Assembly: GCF_029714945.1 (NCBI RefSeq)
Contig: NZ_CP121634.1
Span: 5,911,001 to 5,975,000 of the forward strand
Origin: Bradyrhizobium sp. CIAT3101
GTDB lineage: Bacteria; Pseudomonadota; Alphaproteobacteria; Rhizobiales; Xanthobacteraceae
Direction: 5' to 3'
DNA: 64,000 nucleotides
The first letter of the stretch is position 1, and every line of letters begins with the position of its first letter. The notes under the pieces are model-generated. The model was given only the letters and a program-made list of their open reading frames with translations, was not told where the DNA came from and ran no database searches. Shown here piece after piece: positions 50,911 through 59,648 of this stretch. Both the position numbers and the translations under genes were made by a program.

Positions 50911-51999
50911 ATGTCCGTCACCCACGATGCCCGCGTCCAGATTCACAAGCCCGCCCCGACGGCACAGCGGCCGGCCGTACGCGGCTGGCCCGACGTCAAC
51001 AATCCCGCGGCCTGGATCGTGGCGGTCATCCTCCTGATCATGCCGCTGATCGCCAACGGCTTCTTCCTGATCGAGATCTTCGCGACCACGCTGATCCTCG
51101 GCACCATCGCGCTCAGCTTGATGTTCCTGGCAGGTTACGGCGGCATGGTCAGCCTGATGCAGCTCACCATCGCAGGCTTCTGCGCCTACATGGTCGCGGT
51201 GTTCGGCACCAGCGACAACGCCAATATCAGCCTGGGCTGGCCGTGGTGGCTGGCGGTACCGATGGCGCTGACACTCGCAACCATCTTCGGCACGCTCGGC
51301 GGCGCACTCGCGGTGCGCACCGAGGGCATCTACACCATCATGATCACGCTCGCGATCGGCGCAGCCTTCTACTACTTCACCAACCAGAACTGGGCGATCT
51401 TCAACGGCCACACCGGCATCAACAACGTCGGGACGCCGCGCTTCTGGGGCGTCAACTGGCGCGCCGACATCCCCTTCTATTACATCGTGCTTGCAGTCGC
51501 CGCGCTCTGCTATTTTGCGGTCGACTACATCTCCCGGGCGCCGTTCGGGCTCGCGCTCCAGGGCGTGCGCGACAATCCGCGCCGCATGGCCGCGCTCGGC
51601 TTCAACGTCAATGCCCACCGCGTCGCCGCTTATGCGGTCGCGTCCTTCATCGCCGGGCTCGCGGGCGTGCTCCAGGTCTGGAATTATCGCCAGATCTCGC
51701 CCGGCTCGGTCAGTGTCGGCGCCTGCATCGATATCCTCATCATTGCTGTCGTCGGCGGCATCACCCGGCCGGTCGGCCCCTACATCGGTGCACTGGTGTT
51801 CGTGCTCCTGCGCACCTTCGCGCTGGATTTCCTGGTCAAGATCGGACTCGACGGCAACCGTTTCCGGCTGCTGATCGGACTTGGCTTCCTCGCCATCGTG
51901 TTCTGGTCGTCAGATGGCGTGATCGGCCTGTGGCAACGCTGGCGCCAGAGCCAACGTCCCTCGTCAGATCGCCCGGGCGGAGGGCGCGGCCATGGATAG
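50911..51999 (+). CDS. Branched-chain-type ABC transporter permease (LivM-like)
   Basis: A 362-residue integral membrane protein. Family landmarks: LAGYGGMVSLMQLTIAGFCAYMVAVFG, GALAVRTEGIYTIMITLAIGAAFYYF, ALQGVRDNPRRMAALGFNVNAHRVAAYAVASFIAGLAGVLQVW (landmarks) and a C-terminal GLGFLAIVFWSSDGVIGLW. The GVRDNPRRMAALGF segment is the coupling loop. It overlaps the LivG-like gene by eight bases. Confidence 0.93.
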   Translation: MSVTHDARVQIHKPAPTAQRPAVRGWPDVNNPAAWIVAVILLIMPLIANGFFLIEIFATTLILGTIALSLMFLAGYGGMVSLMQLTIAGFCAYMVAVFGTSDNANISLGWPWWLAVPMALTLATIFGTLGGALAVRTEGIYTIMITLAIGAAFYYFTNQNWAIFNGHTGINNVGTPRFWGVNWRADIPFYYIVLAVAALCYFAVDYISRAPFGLALQGVRDNPRRMAALGFNVNAHRVAAYAVASFIAGLAGVLQVWNYRQISPGSVSVGACIDILIIAVVGGITRPVGPYIGALVFVLLRTFALDFLVKIGLDGNRFRLLIGLGFLAIVFWSSDGVIGLWQRWRQSQRPSSDRPGGGRGHG

Positions 52000-52774
52000 C
52001 GTCGCCCAGCGCCTCTCCGCCGTCGGCGCCGGCGCGGCCCTCGAGCTCCGCGGTGTCACCCGGCTGTTCGGCGCGCTGGCGGCGCTGACCGACGTCACCA
52101 TCACCGTGCGGCCCGGCGAGCGGCGCGCCGTGCTCGGCTCCAACGGCGCCGGCAAGACCACGCTGTTCAACTGCATCACCGGCGACTTTCCGCCGACATC
52201 GGGCACGATCCGCTTCTTCGGCGAGGACGTGACGCACTTCCCGCCCTATGAACGTATCCGCCGCGGGTTGCGGCGGACCTATCAGATCTCCGCACTGTTC
52301 CCCGGCCTCACGGTGCAGGACAATGTCTACCTCGCCTGCCGTGGCGTCTCGCGCGGACGGTTCTCGTTCCTGCGTCCCGGCCAGAACGATGCGCTGATGC
52401 ACGCGGCCGACGGTCTCGTGCAGGCCGTGCACCTCACCGCGGTGAAGGATCAGCGCGTCGCCGAGCTCGCACATGGCCAGCAGCGCCAGCTCGAAATCGC
52501 GCTGGCGCTCGCCGGCGCGCCGCGCTTCGTGCTGTTCGACGAACCTGCCGCCGGTCTCTCACCGACTGAACGGGCCGAACTAGTCGAGATCCTGACCTCG
52601 CTGCCGGCGCATATCGGCTACATCGTCATCGAGCACGATATGGACGTGGCGCTGCGCGTCGTCGAGAGCGTCACGATGATGCATAACGGCCGCATCTTCA
52701 AGGAAGGCGTGCCGGAGGAGATCCAGTCCGACCCCGAGGTGCAGGAGCTTTATCTCGGAGGCGGCCATGAATGA
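51992..52774 (+). CDS. Branched-chain-type ABC transporter ATP-binding protein (LivG-like)
   Basis: A 260-residue ATPase. Walker A is GSNGAGKTTLFNCITGDF, signature AHGQQRQLEIALALAG (the first residues replace the usual LSxGQQR), Walker B FVLFDEPAAGLSPTERAEL and H-loop VIEHDMDVALRVVESVTMMHNG. The C-terminal GVPEEIQSDPEVQELYLGG is a hallmark of LivG. The eight-base overlap with the next gene, which carries the LivF domain, supports tight coupling of both ATPases. Confidence 0.94.
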   Translation: MDSVAQRLSAVGAGAALELRGVTRLFGALAALTDVTITVRPGERRAVLGSNGAGKTTLFNCITGDFPPTSGTIRFFGEDVTHFPPYERIRRGLRRTYQISALFPGLTVQDNVYLACRGVSRGRFSFLRPGQNDALMHAADGLVQAVHLTAVKDQRVAELAHGQQRQLEIALALAGAPRFVLFDEPAAGLSPTERAELVEILTSLPAHIGYIVIEHDMDVALRVVESVTMMHNGRIFKEGVPEEIQSDPEVQELYLGGGHE

Positions 52775-54983
52775 GGTCCGCCGCTCCGCCGCAGCGCTCG
52801 AGGTCCGAGGCCTCGACGTCTATTACGGCCATTCACACGCGCTGCAGGGCGTCGACCTTTCGCTCGACACCGGCGTCTTCTCGGTCGTCGGCCGCAACGG
52901 CATGGGCAAGACCACGCTGTGCAAGGCGATCATGGGCCTGGTGTCGGTCAGCGGCGGCTCGATCCGCGTCCGCGGCGAGGACATCACACGGCGGCCACCC
53001 GCGCATATCGCGCGGCTCGGCGTCGGCTATGTGCCGCAAGGACGCCGGCTGTGGCGCTCGCTGAGCGTCGACGAACATCTGCGGCTCGCCGGGGGCATAC
53101 GCTCCGGCGCCTGGACCGTCGAGCGCATCTACGACACGTTTCCGCGGCTCGCCGAGCGCAAGGACCATGGCGGCGGCCAACTCTCCGGAGGCGAGCAGCA
53201 GATGCTCGCAATCTCGCGTGCGCTGCTGACCAATCCGCAGTTGCTGATCATGGACGAGCCGACCGAAGGGCTTGCGCCCGTCATCGTCGCCCAGGTCGAG
53301 GAAATGCTGCTGCAGCTCGGCGAGGACGGCGACATGTCCGTGCTCGTAATCGAGCAGAACATCGGCGTCGCCACCGCGGTCTCGCGCAATGTCGCGATCA
53401 TGGTCAACGGCCGCATCAACCGCATCATCGACTCTGGCCGGCTGTCCGCCGATCGCGGGCTGCAGCAGCGCCTGCTCGGCGTCGGGCTCCACGCCGAGCT
53501 CGAACCCGACATCGATGGGTCCACCGCCGGCGGTGAAATGAAGCCGCTCCCGCAACCGACGCGTACCGGCGGACCGATCCGGATCTACATCTCCAATCCG
53601 ACACCGCCGACACGGTGGTCGCAGCCGGTCCCGATCGGACGCATCGAGGCCGCTGCACGTACGCTCTCGACGCAGGTCGCGCGCCTCGACGAAACCGCAC
53701 GGCGCAAGCGAGAGCCGGTGACGGCGCAAACCTCCGGACCGCCGGTCGTGTTGGTCGTCGGCACGATCGACACCAAAGGCACGGAGTTGCGCTTCATCCG
53801 CGACATCATTGCCGAAAGCGGCCTGCGCACACGTCTCGTCGACGTCTCCACCAGCGGCAAGCATGCAACCTGCGATGTCTCCGCGCAGGAAATCGCGCTG
53901 AACCACGGCCGCGGCGGCTCGGCCGTGTTCGGCCCGGACCGCGGTACTGCAGTCACCGCAATGGCCGACGCGTTCGCCAACTGGATCAAGCGGCAGGGCA
54001 ATGTTGCCGGCGTGATTTCCGCCGGCGGCTCGGGTGCAGCATCACTGGTCGCGCCGGGCATGCGCACCCTCCCCGTCGGCGTGCCAAAACTGATCATCTC
54101 CTCGGTCGCCTCCGGCGACGTCGCGCCCTATGTCGGCCCTGCCGACATCACCATGATGTACTCGGTCACCGACGTGCAGGGCCTCAATTCGATCTCGCGC
54201 GGTGTGCTGTCGAATGGCGCCAATGCGATCACCGGCATGGTCAAGGCCCGGCTCGATCAGCGCGAGGCCAAGGAGCGAGCGGCGAGCGCCGGACTGCCGT
54301 CAGTCGGAATCACCATGTTCGGCGTCACCACGCCGGCTGTGCAGAAGATCGCAGCCGATCTGCGCGACGACTTTGAATGCCTCGTCTTCCACGCCACCGG
54401 CGTCGGCGGCCGTTCGATGGAGAAGCTGGTCGACTCCGGCCAGATCGCCGGCGTCATCGATCTCACGACCACCGAGATCTGTGACCTCCTGATGGGCGGC
54501 GTATTTCCCGCGACGGAGGACCGCTTCGGTGCCGTCATTCGCAGCCGCCTGCCCTATGTCGGCTCGGTCGGCGCCCTCGACATGGTCAATTTCGGCGCCC
54601 CCGACACCATCCCCGAGCGCTATCGCGGCCGCAAATTCCACGTCCACAATCCGCAGGTGACCTTGATGCGGACGACAGTGGAGGAGAATGAGCGCATGGG
54701 CCGCTGGATCGGCGAACGGCTCAACCAGATGGACGGACCCGTGCGCTTCTTCCTGCCCGAGGGCGGCGTCTCCGCGCTCGATGCCCGCAGCCAGCCGTTT
54801 TGGGACCCAGAGGCCGACGCCGCCCTGTTCCGCGCGCTGGAGCGCACGGTACGTTCGACAGGCAACCGCCAACTGATCCGCGTCAAGCAGAACATCAACG
54901 ATCCCGAGTTCGCCTCGACCATCACAGCTGCGTTCCGAACATTGTTCGGACGCGCCGGGGCGCGCCGGAGACTAGCGAGGTGA
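52767..54983 (+). CDS. LivF-type ABC ATPase fused to a Tm-1-like/UPF0261 domain
   Basis: One uninterrupted 738-residue frame. Residues about 8-240 are a full LivF ATPase: GRNGMGKTTLCKAIMGL, LSGGEQQMLAISRALL, LLIMDEPTEGLAPVI. A proline-rich linker of about 80 residues follows. From about residue 325 to the end is a UPF0261/Tm-1-like domain: VVLVVGTIDTKGTELRFI, GVISAGGSGAASLVAPGMRTLPVGVPKLI, SGDVAPYVGPADITMMYSVTD, VGGRSMEKLVDSG and RFFLPEGGVSALD. In plants Tm-1 carries this domain together with the TIM barrel encoded here by the next gene. The fusion would tether an ATP-binding enzyme-like domain to the importer. Function unknown. Confidence 0.9.
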   Translation: MNEVRRSAAALEVRGLDVYYGHSHALQGVDLSLDTGVFSVVGRNGMGKTTLCKAIMGLVSVSGGSIRVRGEDITRRPPAHIARLGVGYVPQGRRLWRSLSVDEHLRLAGGIRSGAWTVERIYDTFPRLAERKDHGGGQLSGGEQQMLAISRALLTNPQLLIMDEPTEGLAPVIVAQVEEMLLQLGEDGDMSVLVIEQNIGVATAVSRNVAIMVNGRINRIIDSGRLSADRGLQQRLLGVGLHAELEPDIDGSTAGGEMKPLPQPTRTGGPIRIYISNPTPPTRWSQPVPIGRIEAAARTLSTQVARLDETARRKREPVTAQTSGPPVVLVVGTIDTKGTELRFIRDIIAESGLRTRLVDVSTSGKHATCDVSAQEIALNHGRGGSAVFGPDRGTAVTAMADAFANWIKRQGNVAGVISAGGSGAASLVAPGMRTLPVGVPKLIISSVASGDVAPYVGPADITMMYSVTDVQGLNSISRGVLSNGANAITGMVKARLDQREAKERAASAGLPSVGITMFGVTTPAVQKIAADLRDDFECLVFHATGVGGRSMEKLVDSGQIAGVIDLTTTEICDLLMGGVFPATEDRFGAVIRSRLPYVGSVGALDMVNFGAPDTIPERYRGRKFHVHNPQVTLMRTTVEENERMGRWIGERLNQMDGPVRFFLPEGGVSALDARSQPFWDPEADAALFRALERTVRSTGNRQLIRVKQNINDPEFASTITAAFRTLFGRAGARRRLAR

Positions 54984-54986
54984 CCG

Positions 54987-55820
54987 ATGGCCCGGTTTGA
55001 ACGCGCGACCCTGTTGAAACGGTTTCGTGAGATGGCGAAGCGCGGCGAGCCGATCGTCGGCGGCGGTGCCGGTACCGGCCTGTCGGCCAAATGCGAGGAA
55101 GCCGGCGGCGTCGATCTCATCGTGATCTACAATTCCGGCCGCTATCGCATGGCGGGTCGCGGCTCGCTCGCAGGCCTCATGCCCTATGGCGACGCTAACG
55201 CCATCGTGCTTGAGATGGCCGGTGAAGTGTTGCCCGTCGTCAGCAAGACGCCGGTGCTCGCCGGCGTCAACGGCACCGATCCATTCCGCGACATGGATGT
55301 GTTCCTCGACCAGCTCAAGTCGCTCGGCTTCGCCGGCGTGCAGAACTTTCCGACCGTCGGCCTGATCGACGGCGTGTTCCGCGCGAACCTCGAGGAAACC
55401 GGCATGTCCTACGCGCTGGAGATCGACATGATCGCCAAGGCACGCGAGAAGGATTTGCTGACGACGCCTTATGTCTTCAGCGAGAAGGAAGCCGCCGCGA
55501 TGGCCATCGCCGGCGCCGACATCATCGTCTGCCATCTCGGGCTCACCACCGGCGGTACGATCGGCGCGCAGACCGCGCCCAAGCTCAAGGACTGTCCGGC
55601 GCGCATCGACATTTGGGCGTCGGCCGCGCTCAGCGTCAACCCGGACATCCTCGTGCTCGCTCATGGCGGCCCGATCGCGGATCCGGCGGATGCCGATTTC
55701 ATCATGAAGAACACCCGTTACTGCCACGGCTTCTACGGCGCCTCCTCGATGGAGCGGCTGCCGGTAGAGCGGGCTTTGACGGAACAGGTACGCAAATTCA
55801 AGGCGATTGGCGCGCCCTAA
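54987..55820 (+). CDS. Phosphoenolpyruvate hydrolase-like TIM-barrel protein (Tm-1 C-terminal domain type)
   Basis: A 277-residue TIM-barrel protein of the family annotated as PEP hydrolase / Tm-1 C-terminal domain. Landmarks: [52 protein letters not shown] (landmarks in 55050-55200), [37 protein letters not shown], and [19 protein letters not shown]. It starts three bases after the UPF0261 domain gene ends, reproducing the domain order of plant Tm-1 as two separate proteins. Function is not established in bacteria; a small-molecule enzyme acting on the imported ligand is a reasonable guess. Confidence 0.88.
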   Translation: MARFERATLLKRFREMAKRGEPIVGGGAGTGLSAKCEEAGGVDLIVIYNSGRYRMAGRGSLAGLMPYGDANAIVLEMAGEVLPVVSKTPVLAGVNGTDPFRDMDVFLDQLKSLGFAGVQNFPTVGLIDGVFRANLEETGMSYALEIDMIAKAREKDLLTTPYVFSEKEAAAMAIAGADIIVCHLGLTTGGTIGAQTAPKLKDCPARIDIWASAALSVNPDILVLAHGGPIADPADADFIMKNTRYCHGFYGASSMERLPVERALTEQVRKFKAIGAP

Positions 55821-55846
55821 CGCCTGTCAGATTGAGGGAGGGAAAC

Positions 55847-58753
55847 ATGTCAGGGATCCTGGTCGGCGAGTTCATCCTCTGGCTGATCGTCGCTGTTATC
55901 GTGATCGTGGTTGGCGTCTACATCGTCAACTGGCTGTATCACCGCTCCTCCAAGGAGGTGTCGTTCGTCCGGACCGGCTTCCTCGGCGAGCGCGTGGTGA
56001 TCAACGGCGGTGCCTTCGTGCTGCCGTTCATCCACGACTACACGCCTGTGAACATGAACGTGCTGCCGATGGGCATCGTGCGTTCGCGGCAGGACGCCGT
56101 GATCACCCGCGACCGCATGCGCGTCGACATCGAGGCCGACTTCTACGTCCGGGTCCAGGCCACCCGCGAAGCCGTCTCGATCGCCGCCGCGACGCTCGGC
56201 CGCCGCACCATGGAGCCGGAACAGCTCCACGCGCTGCTGGCCGGCAAGTTCATTTCCGCGATCCGATCGGTCGCATCCGAAATGACCCTCGAAGAGATGC
56301 ACGAACGCCGCGGCGACTATGTCACACGCGTCAAGACCAATGCCGCCGAAGCGCTCGCCCAGAACGGCCTCGAGCTCGAATCCGTCGCCATCACCGATCT
56401 CGACCAGACCGATCTCGAATTCTTCAATCCCTCGAACCGCTTCGACGCCGAAGGCTTGACCCGGCTGATGGAGGACATCGAGGCCAGGCGCAAGTTGCGC
56501 AACGACATCGAGCAGGACTCGATGATCAAGATCCGCACCCGCAATCTGGAAGCCGAGCGTCAGGCGCTCGAGATCGAGCGCGAGAGCGAGACCGCGCGGC
56601 TGGAGCAGGAACGCGATATCGAGATGCGCCGCGCGCTTCAGCGCACCGAAGTCGCCCGCGAACGAGCGCTGCGCGAAACCGAGGCCGAGCAGGCCCAGAT
56701 CTCGGCGCGCGAGGCGATCGAACGCTCCCGGATCGCCAACGATCAGGCGATTGCCGAGGCCCGTATCGCTTCCGAGCGCGAGACGCGCCAGAAGGAGATC
56801 GAGCGCACCCGCACCATCGAAGAGAAGGAACTGCTCGCCCGCGAGGATATCGAGAAGACCCGGATCGCCAACCAGCGCTCGATCGACACGACACGCATCG
56901 CGTCGGAACGCGAGGTCCGCCAGCACGAGATCGAGCGGATGCGCACGGTCGAAGAAGCCGAAATCGCGGCACGCGAGGCGATCGAGAAGGCCCGGATTCA
57001 GCAGGACCGCGTCGTCACCGATGCCCGCATCGCCAATGAAGAGGAGACGCGGCGCCGCGAGATCGAGCGCACCCGCGCCGTCGACGAGGCCGAGATCGCG
57101 GCCCGCGAAGCCACCGAGAAGGCGCGCATCGCCCAGACGCTGATCGTCAATGTCGAGCGCATCTCCTCGGACGAGCGCACCCGCGCACTGGAGATCCAGC
57201 AGGTGCGCTCGATCCAGGAAGCTGAAATCGAGGCGCAGCGCGCCGTGGAGGCTGCCCGCATCGCCCGCGAACGGACGCTCGCCGCCGAGCGCATCGCCGC
57301 CGAGCAAAACACGCGGCAGCTCGAAATCGAGCGCAACCAGAGCCTCGAAGTTGCCGGCATTGCAGCGCGTGAGACCACCGAGGCCTCCCGCATCGCGCAG
57401 GAGGAACGTGTCCGCTCCCTGGAGATCGCTCGCAACCGCGCCGTCGAGGAGGCCGACATCGCCTCGCGCGAGGCGATCGAGGCAGCCCGTATCGCGCAGG
57501 AGAAGACCGTCGCCGCCGAGCGTATCCAGGCCGAGCGCGACACCCGCTCGCTCGAAATCGAACGCACCGGCATTCTGGAAGCCGCCGAGTTGAAGCGGCG
57601 CGACGCCATCGAGCGCCAGCGCATCGTGGTCGATCTCGCGCTGGAGGCCGAACGGATCAACTCCTCGAAGAAGCGCGAGGTGCTCAATATCGAGCAGAAG
57701 AAGGCGATCGAGATCGCTGATGAGGACCGCGTCATCGCCCTCTCCGCCAAGAAATCCGAGCGGATCGATGCCGACCGCCAGGTCCGGCAGGCCGAGATCG
57801 TTGCTCGCAAGGAGGTCGAGACCACCGACGTCTCCCGCGAGCAGGCGCTGGAAGCCGCCCGCCTGGAACGCCGCCGTGCGATCGAGCAGCTCGAGGTCGC
57901 CCGGGTTCAGTCGCTCCAGGAGGCCGAGATCGCCTCCCGCGAGGAGGTCGAGCGCGCACGCATCGCCTCCGACCGCGGCCTCGACGAGGCCCGAATCGGC
58001 CGAGAGCGCGAGTTGCGCAAGCTCGAGGTCAATCGTGAGAAGGAGGTCGAGACGGTCCTGATGGAGAAGGCAATCGCGATCCATCAGAAGTCGCTCGAAG
58101 AGTCCGCCGCCAAGGCGATGGCTGAGGAGGCGCGGATGCGGGCCACCGAAGCGACCGAACGCGTCATCACGGCGCGCGAGAGCGAGATCGCAAAGCGTCG
58201 CAGGACGGTCGAAGTCATGATCGCGGAGAAACAGGCCGAGGAGACGCGAATTGCCGCCGAGGCCGAACGTATCCGCGCGGCTGTCGAGGCCGAGGCGCAG
58301 CGGATGCTCAACGAGGCCGAGAACGTGCTCACCGATCAGGCGCGCTACTCGCTGTTCCGCCGAAAACTGCTCGACCGCATCGAGGGCATCGTGCGCGAGA
58401 GCGTCAAGCCGATGGAGAAGATCGAGGGCATCCGCATCCTCCAGGTCGACGGCCTCAACGGCAACGGCGGCGGGGGCAATGGCGGCCGCAGCGCCACCGA
58501 CGAGGTGATCGACTCGGCGCTGCGCTACCGTGTGCAGGCGCCACTAATCGACTCCCTCCTAGCCGACATCGGCGTCGAGGGCGGAAATCTCGCCAAAATG
58601 CCGGGCCTGATCCGCGAAGCCCGCGACATGCAGGGCATCAAGGAGTCCGCGCGCAAGAGTGGCGGAGGCGGCGACAAGCCGGCGGCGTCGCCGCCTGCAG
58701 CTGAGGGCGGTGGCGAGCCGTCGGCCGAGCGCGGTCCGCGGAAGAAGAGCTGA
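55847..58753 (+). CDS. Giant flotillin/SPFH protein (YqiK-like) with 44-residue coiled-coil repeats
   Basis: A 968-residue membrane-scaffold protein. A transmembrane helix lies at about residues 7-30 (FILWLIVAVIVIVVGVYIVNWLY), followed by the SPFH/band-7 domain (FVRTGFLGERVVINGGAFVLPFIHDYTPVNMNV; LEEMHERRGDYVTRVK). From residue 283 an arginine/glutamate-rich coiled coil begins, built of 44-residue units of the type A-E-I-A-A-R-E-A-I-E-K-A-R-I. The C-terminus (SALRYRVQAPLIDSLLADIG) matches flotillin oligomerisation ends. Usual flotillins have 450-700 residues. ATG 55847 follows GAGGGAGG. It lies between the TIM-barrel and SRPBCC genes of the same operon and could gather transporter and hydroxylase in one membrane patch (inference). 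Confidence 0.9.
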   Translation: MSGILVGEFILWLIVAVIVIVVGVYIVNWLYHRSSKEVSFVRTGFLGERVVINGGAFVLPFIHDYTPVNMNVLPMGIVRSRQDAVITRDRMRVDIEADFYVRVQATREAVSIAAATLGRRTMEPEQLHALLAGKFISAIRSVASEMTLEEMHERRGDYVTRVKTNAAEALAQNGLELESVAITDLDQTDLEFFNPSNRFDAEGLTRLMEDIEARRKLRNDIEQDSMIKIRTRNLEAERQALEIERESETARLEQERDIEMRRALQRTEVARERALRETEAEQAQISAREAIERSRIANDQAIAEARIASERETRQKEIERTRTIEEKELLAREDIEKTRIANQRSIDTTRIASEREVRQHEIERMRTVEEAEIAAREAIEKARIQQDRVVTDARIANEEETRRREIERTRAVDEAEIAAREATEKARIAQTLIVNVERISSDERTRALEIQQVRSIQEAEIEAQRAVEAARIARERTLAAERIAAEQNTRQLEIERNQSLEVAGIAARETTEASRIAQEERVRSLEIARNRAVEEADIASREAIEAARIAQEKTVAAERIQAERDTRSLEIERTGILEAAELKRRDAIERQRIVVDLALEAERINSSKKREVLNIEQKKAIEIADEDRVIALSAKKSERIDADRQVRQAEIVARKEVETTDVSREQALEAARLERRRAIEQLEVARVQSLQEAEIASREEVERARIASDRGLDEARIGRERELRKLEVNREKEVETVLMEKAIAIHQKSLEESAAKAMAEEARMRATEATERVITARESEIAKRRRTVEVMIAEKQAEETRIAAEAERIRAAVEAEAQRMLNEAENVLTDQARYSLFRRKLLDRIEGIVRESVKPMEKIEGIRILQVDGLNGNGGGGNGGRSATDEVIDSALRYRVQAPLIDSLLADIGVEGGNLAKMPGLIREARDMQGIKESARKSGGGGDKPAASPPAAEGGGEPSAERGPRKKS
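56693..58054 (+). repeat. 44-residue (4 x 11) protein repeat inside the flotillin gene
   Basis: Units begin at 56693, 56825, 56957, 57089, 57221, 57353, 57452, 57584 and, after a 69-residue interruption, 57923. All are 132 bases long except the sixth, which is 99 bases (33 residues, 3 x 11). Each starts with an A-x-I-x-A-R-E-like motif and has an A-R-I and an E-I-E-R anchor. The lengths are multiples of 11, implying a hendecad coiled coil. DNA identity between units is only partial, so expansion is old or under protein-level selection. Confidence 0.85.
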
Positions 58754-58763
58754 GGTCAAATCC

Positions 58764-59201
58764 ATGCCCCGCGTCTACGTCTCCACCGTCGTCAATGCGC
58801 GCAACGATCGCGTCTGGGCGCGTGTGCGTGATTTCAACGGCCTCCCCAACTGGCATCCCGCGATTGCTGAGAGCCGCATTGAAGGCGGCGAGCCCTCGGA
58901 CAAGATCGGTTGTGTGAGGGATTTCCGTCTGCGCAACGGCGACCGCATCCGCGAGAAGCTGTTGGGCCTGTCCGACTACGACATGTTCTGCACCTACTCG
59001 ATCCTGGAATCCCCGATGGGCGTCGAGAACTACGTTGCGACCTTACGGCTGACGCCCGTCACCGACGGCGACCAGACCTTTGTGGAATGGACTGCCGAGT
59101 TCGACTGCGCGCCGGAGCGCGAGAACGAGCTCGTCGGCAACATCGGCGGCGGCGTGTTCCAGGGCGGGTTTGACGCACTCAAGCGCGTGTTCGGAGGTTG
59201 A
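58764..59201 (+). CDS. SRPBCC (START-like) family protein 1
   Basis: A 145-residue polyketide cyclase/START-like hydrophobic-pocket protein. Landmarks: VVNARNDRVWARVRDFNGLPNWHPAIAESRIEGG at the N-terminus and GGGVFQGGFDALKRVFGG at the C-terminus. The ATG at 58764 comes after a GAGG. The next gene encodes a second protein of the same layout. SRPBCC proteins of the CoxG type accompany CO dehydrogenase-like Mo hydroxylases and anchor or mature them; the order SRPBCC, FAD, 2Fe-2S, Mo subunit supports the same role here. Substrate delivery is an alternative. Confidence 0.88.
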   Translation: MPRVYVSTVVNARNDRVWARVRDFNGLPNWHPAIAESRIEGGEPSDKIGCVRDFRLRNGDRIREKLLGLSDYDMFCTYSILESPMGVENYVATLRLTPVTDGDQTFVEWTAEFDCAPERENELVGNIGGGVFQGGFDALKRVFGG

Positions 59202-59204
59202 TCC

Positions 59205-59648
59205 GTGCCGCATATCGTCAAAAGCACGATCCTGGACGCGCCGACCGATGCGGCGTGGGCCATGTTGCGTGATTTCAACGGGCACGATCGCTGGCATCCC
59301 GCGGTTGCGACCTCCTCGATCGAGCGCGCGCAATCCTCCGACAAGATCGGTTGCGTCAGGCGGTTCAAACTGAGGGATGGCGCCGAGCTGCGCGAGCAAT
59401 TGCTGGCACTGTCCGACCTCGAACAGAGCTTCAGCTATTGCCTGCTCGATACGCCGATCCCGATGTTCAACTACGTCGCGCATGTCCGCCTGCTGCCGGT
59501 CACCGACGGCGACCGCACCTTCTGGCACTGGGAGTCGCGATTCACGACCAAGCCCGAAGACCGCGACCGCATCACCCACATGGTCGCCGAAGACATTTAC
59601 CAGGCCGGGTTCGAAGCAATCCGCCAGCATCTGAAGGAGGCCGCCTAG
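59205..59648 (+). CDS. SRPBCC (START-like) family protein 2
   Basis: A 147-residue paralogue of the preceding protein: VKSTILDAPTDAAWAMLRDFNGHDRWHPAV at the N-terminus, DKIGCVRRFKLRDGAELREQLLALSD in the middle and the C-terminal DIYQAGFEAIRQHL. The pair shares the DFNG..WHPA and DKIGCVR motifs, showing tandem duplication. Three bases separate it from the first copy and its stop codon is directly followed by the ATG of the FAD-subunit gene. The two may form a heterodimer or serve two partners. Confidence 0.88.
   Translation: MPHIVKSTILDAPTDAAWAMLRDFNGHDRWHPAVATSSIERAQSSDKIGCVRRFKLRDGAELREQLLALSDLEQSFSYCLLDTPIPMFNYVAHVRLLPVTDGDRTFWHWESRFTTKPEDRDRITHMVAEDIYQAGFEAIRQHLKEAA

Noticed and set aside
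52767..54983. The LivF-UPF0261 join as a simple sequencing frameshift
   Set aside because: A frameshift would change frame inside one of the domains; here both domains are complete and in one frame joined by a coherent linker. A missed stop codon cannot be formally excluded.
56693..58054. Regularly spaced repeats considered as a CRISPR-like or minisatellite array
   Set aside because: The units are in-frame, 132 bases long and diverged at third positions, consistent with protein repeats.
55850..58084. A 744-codon open frame on the minus strand opposite the flotillin gene, with a repetitive Leu/Asp/Gly-rich product
   Set aside because: Its repeats are the mirror of the 44-residue flotillin repeats; the plus strand has the ribosome-binding site, SPFH domain and operon context.
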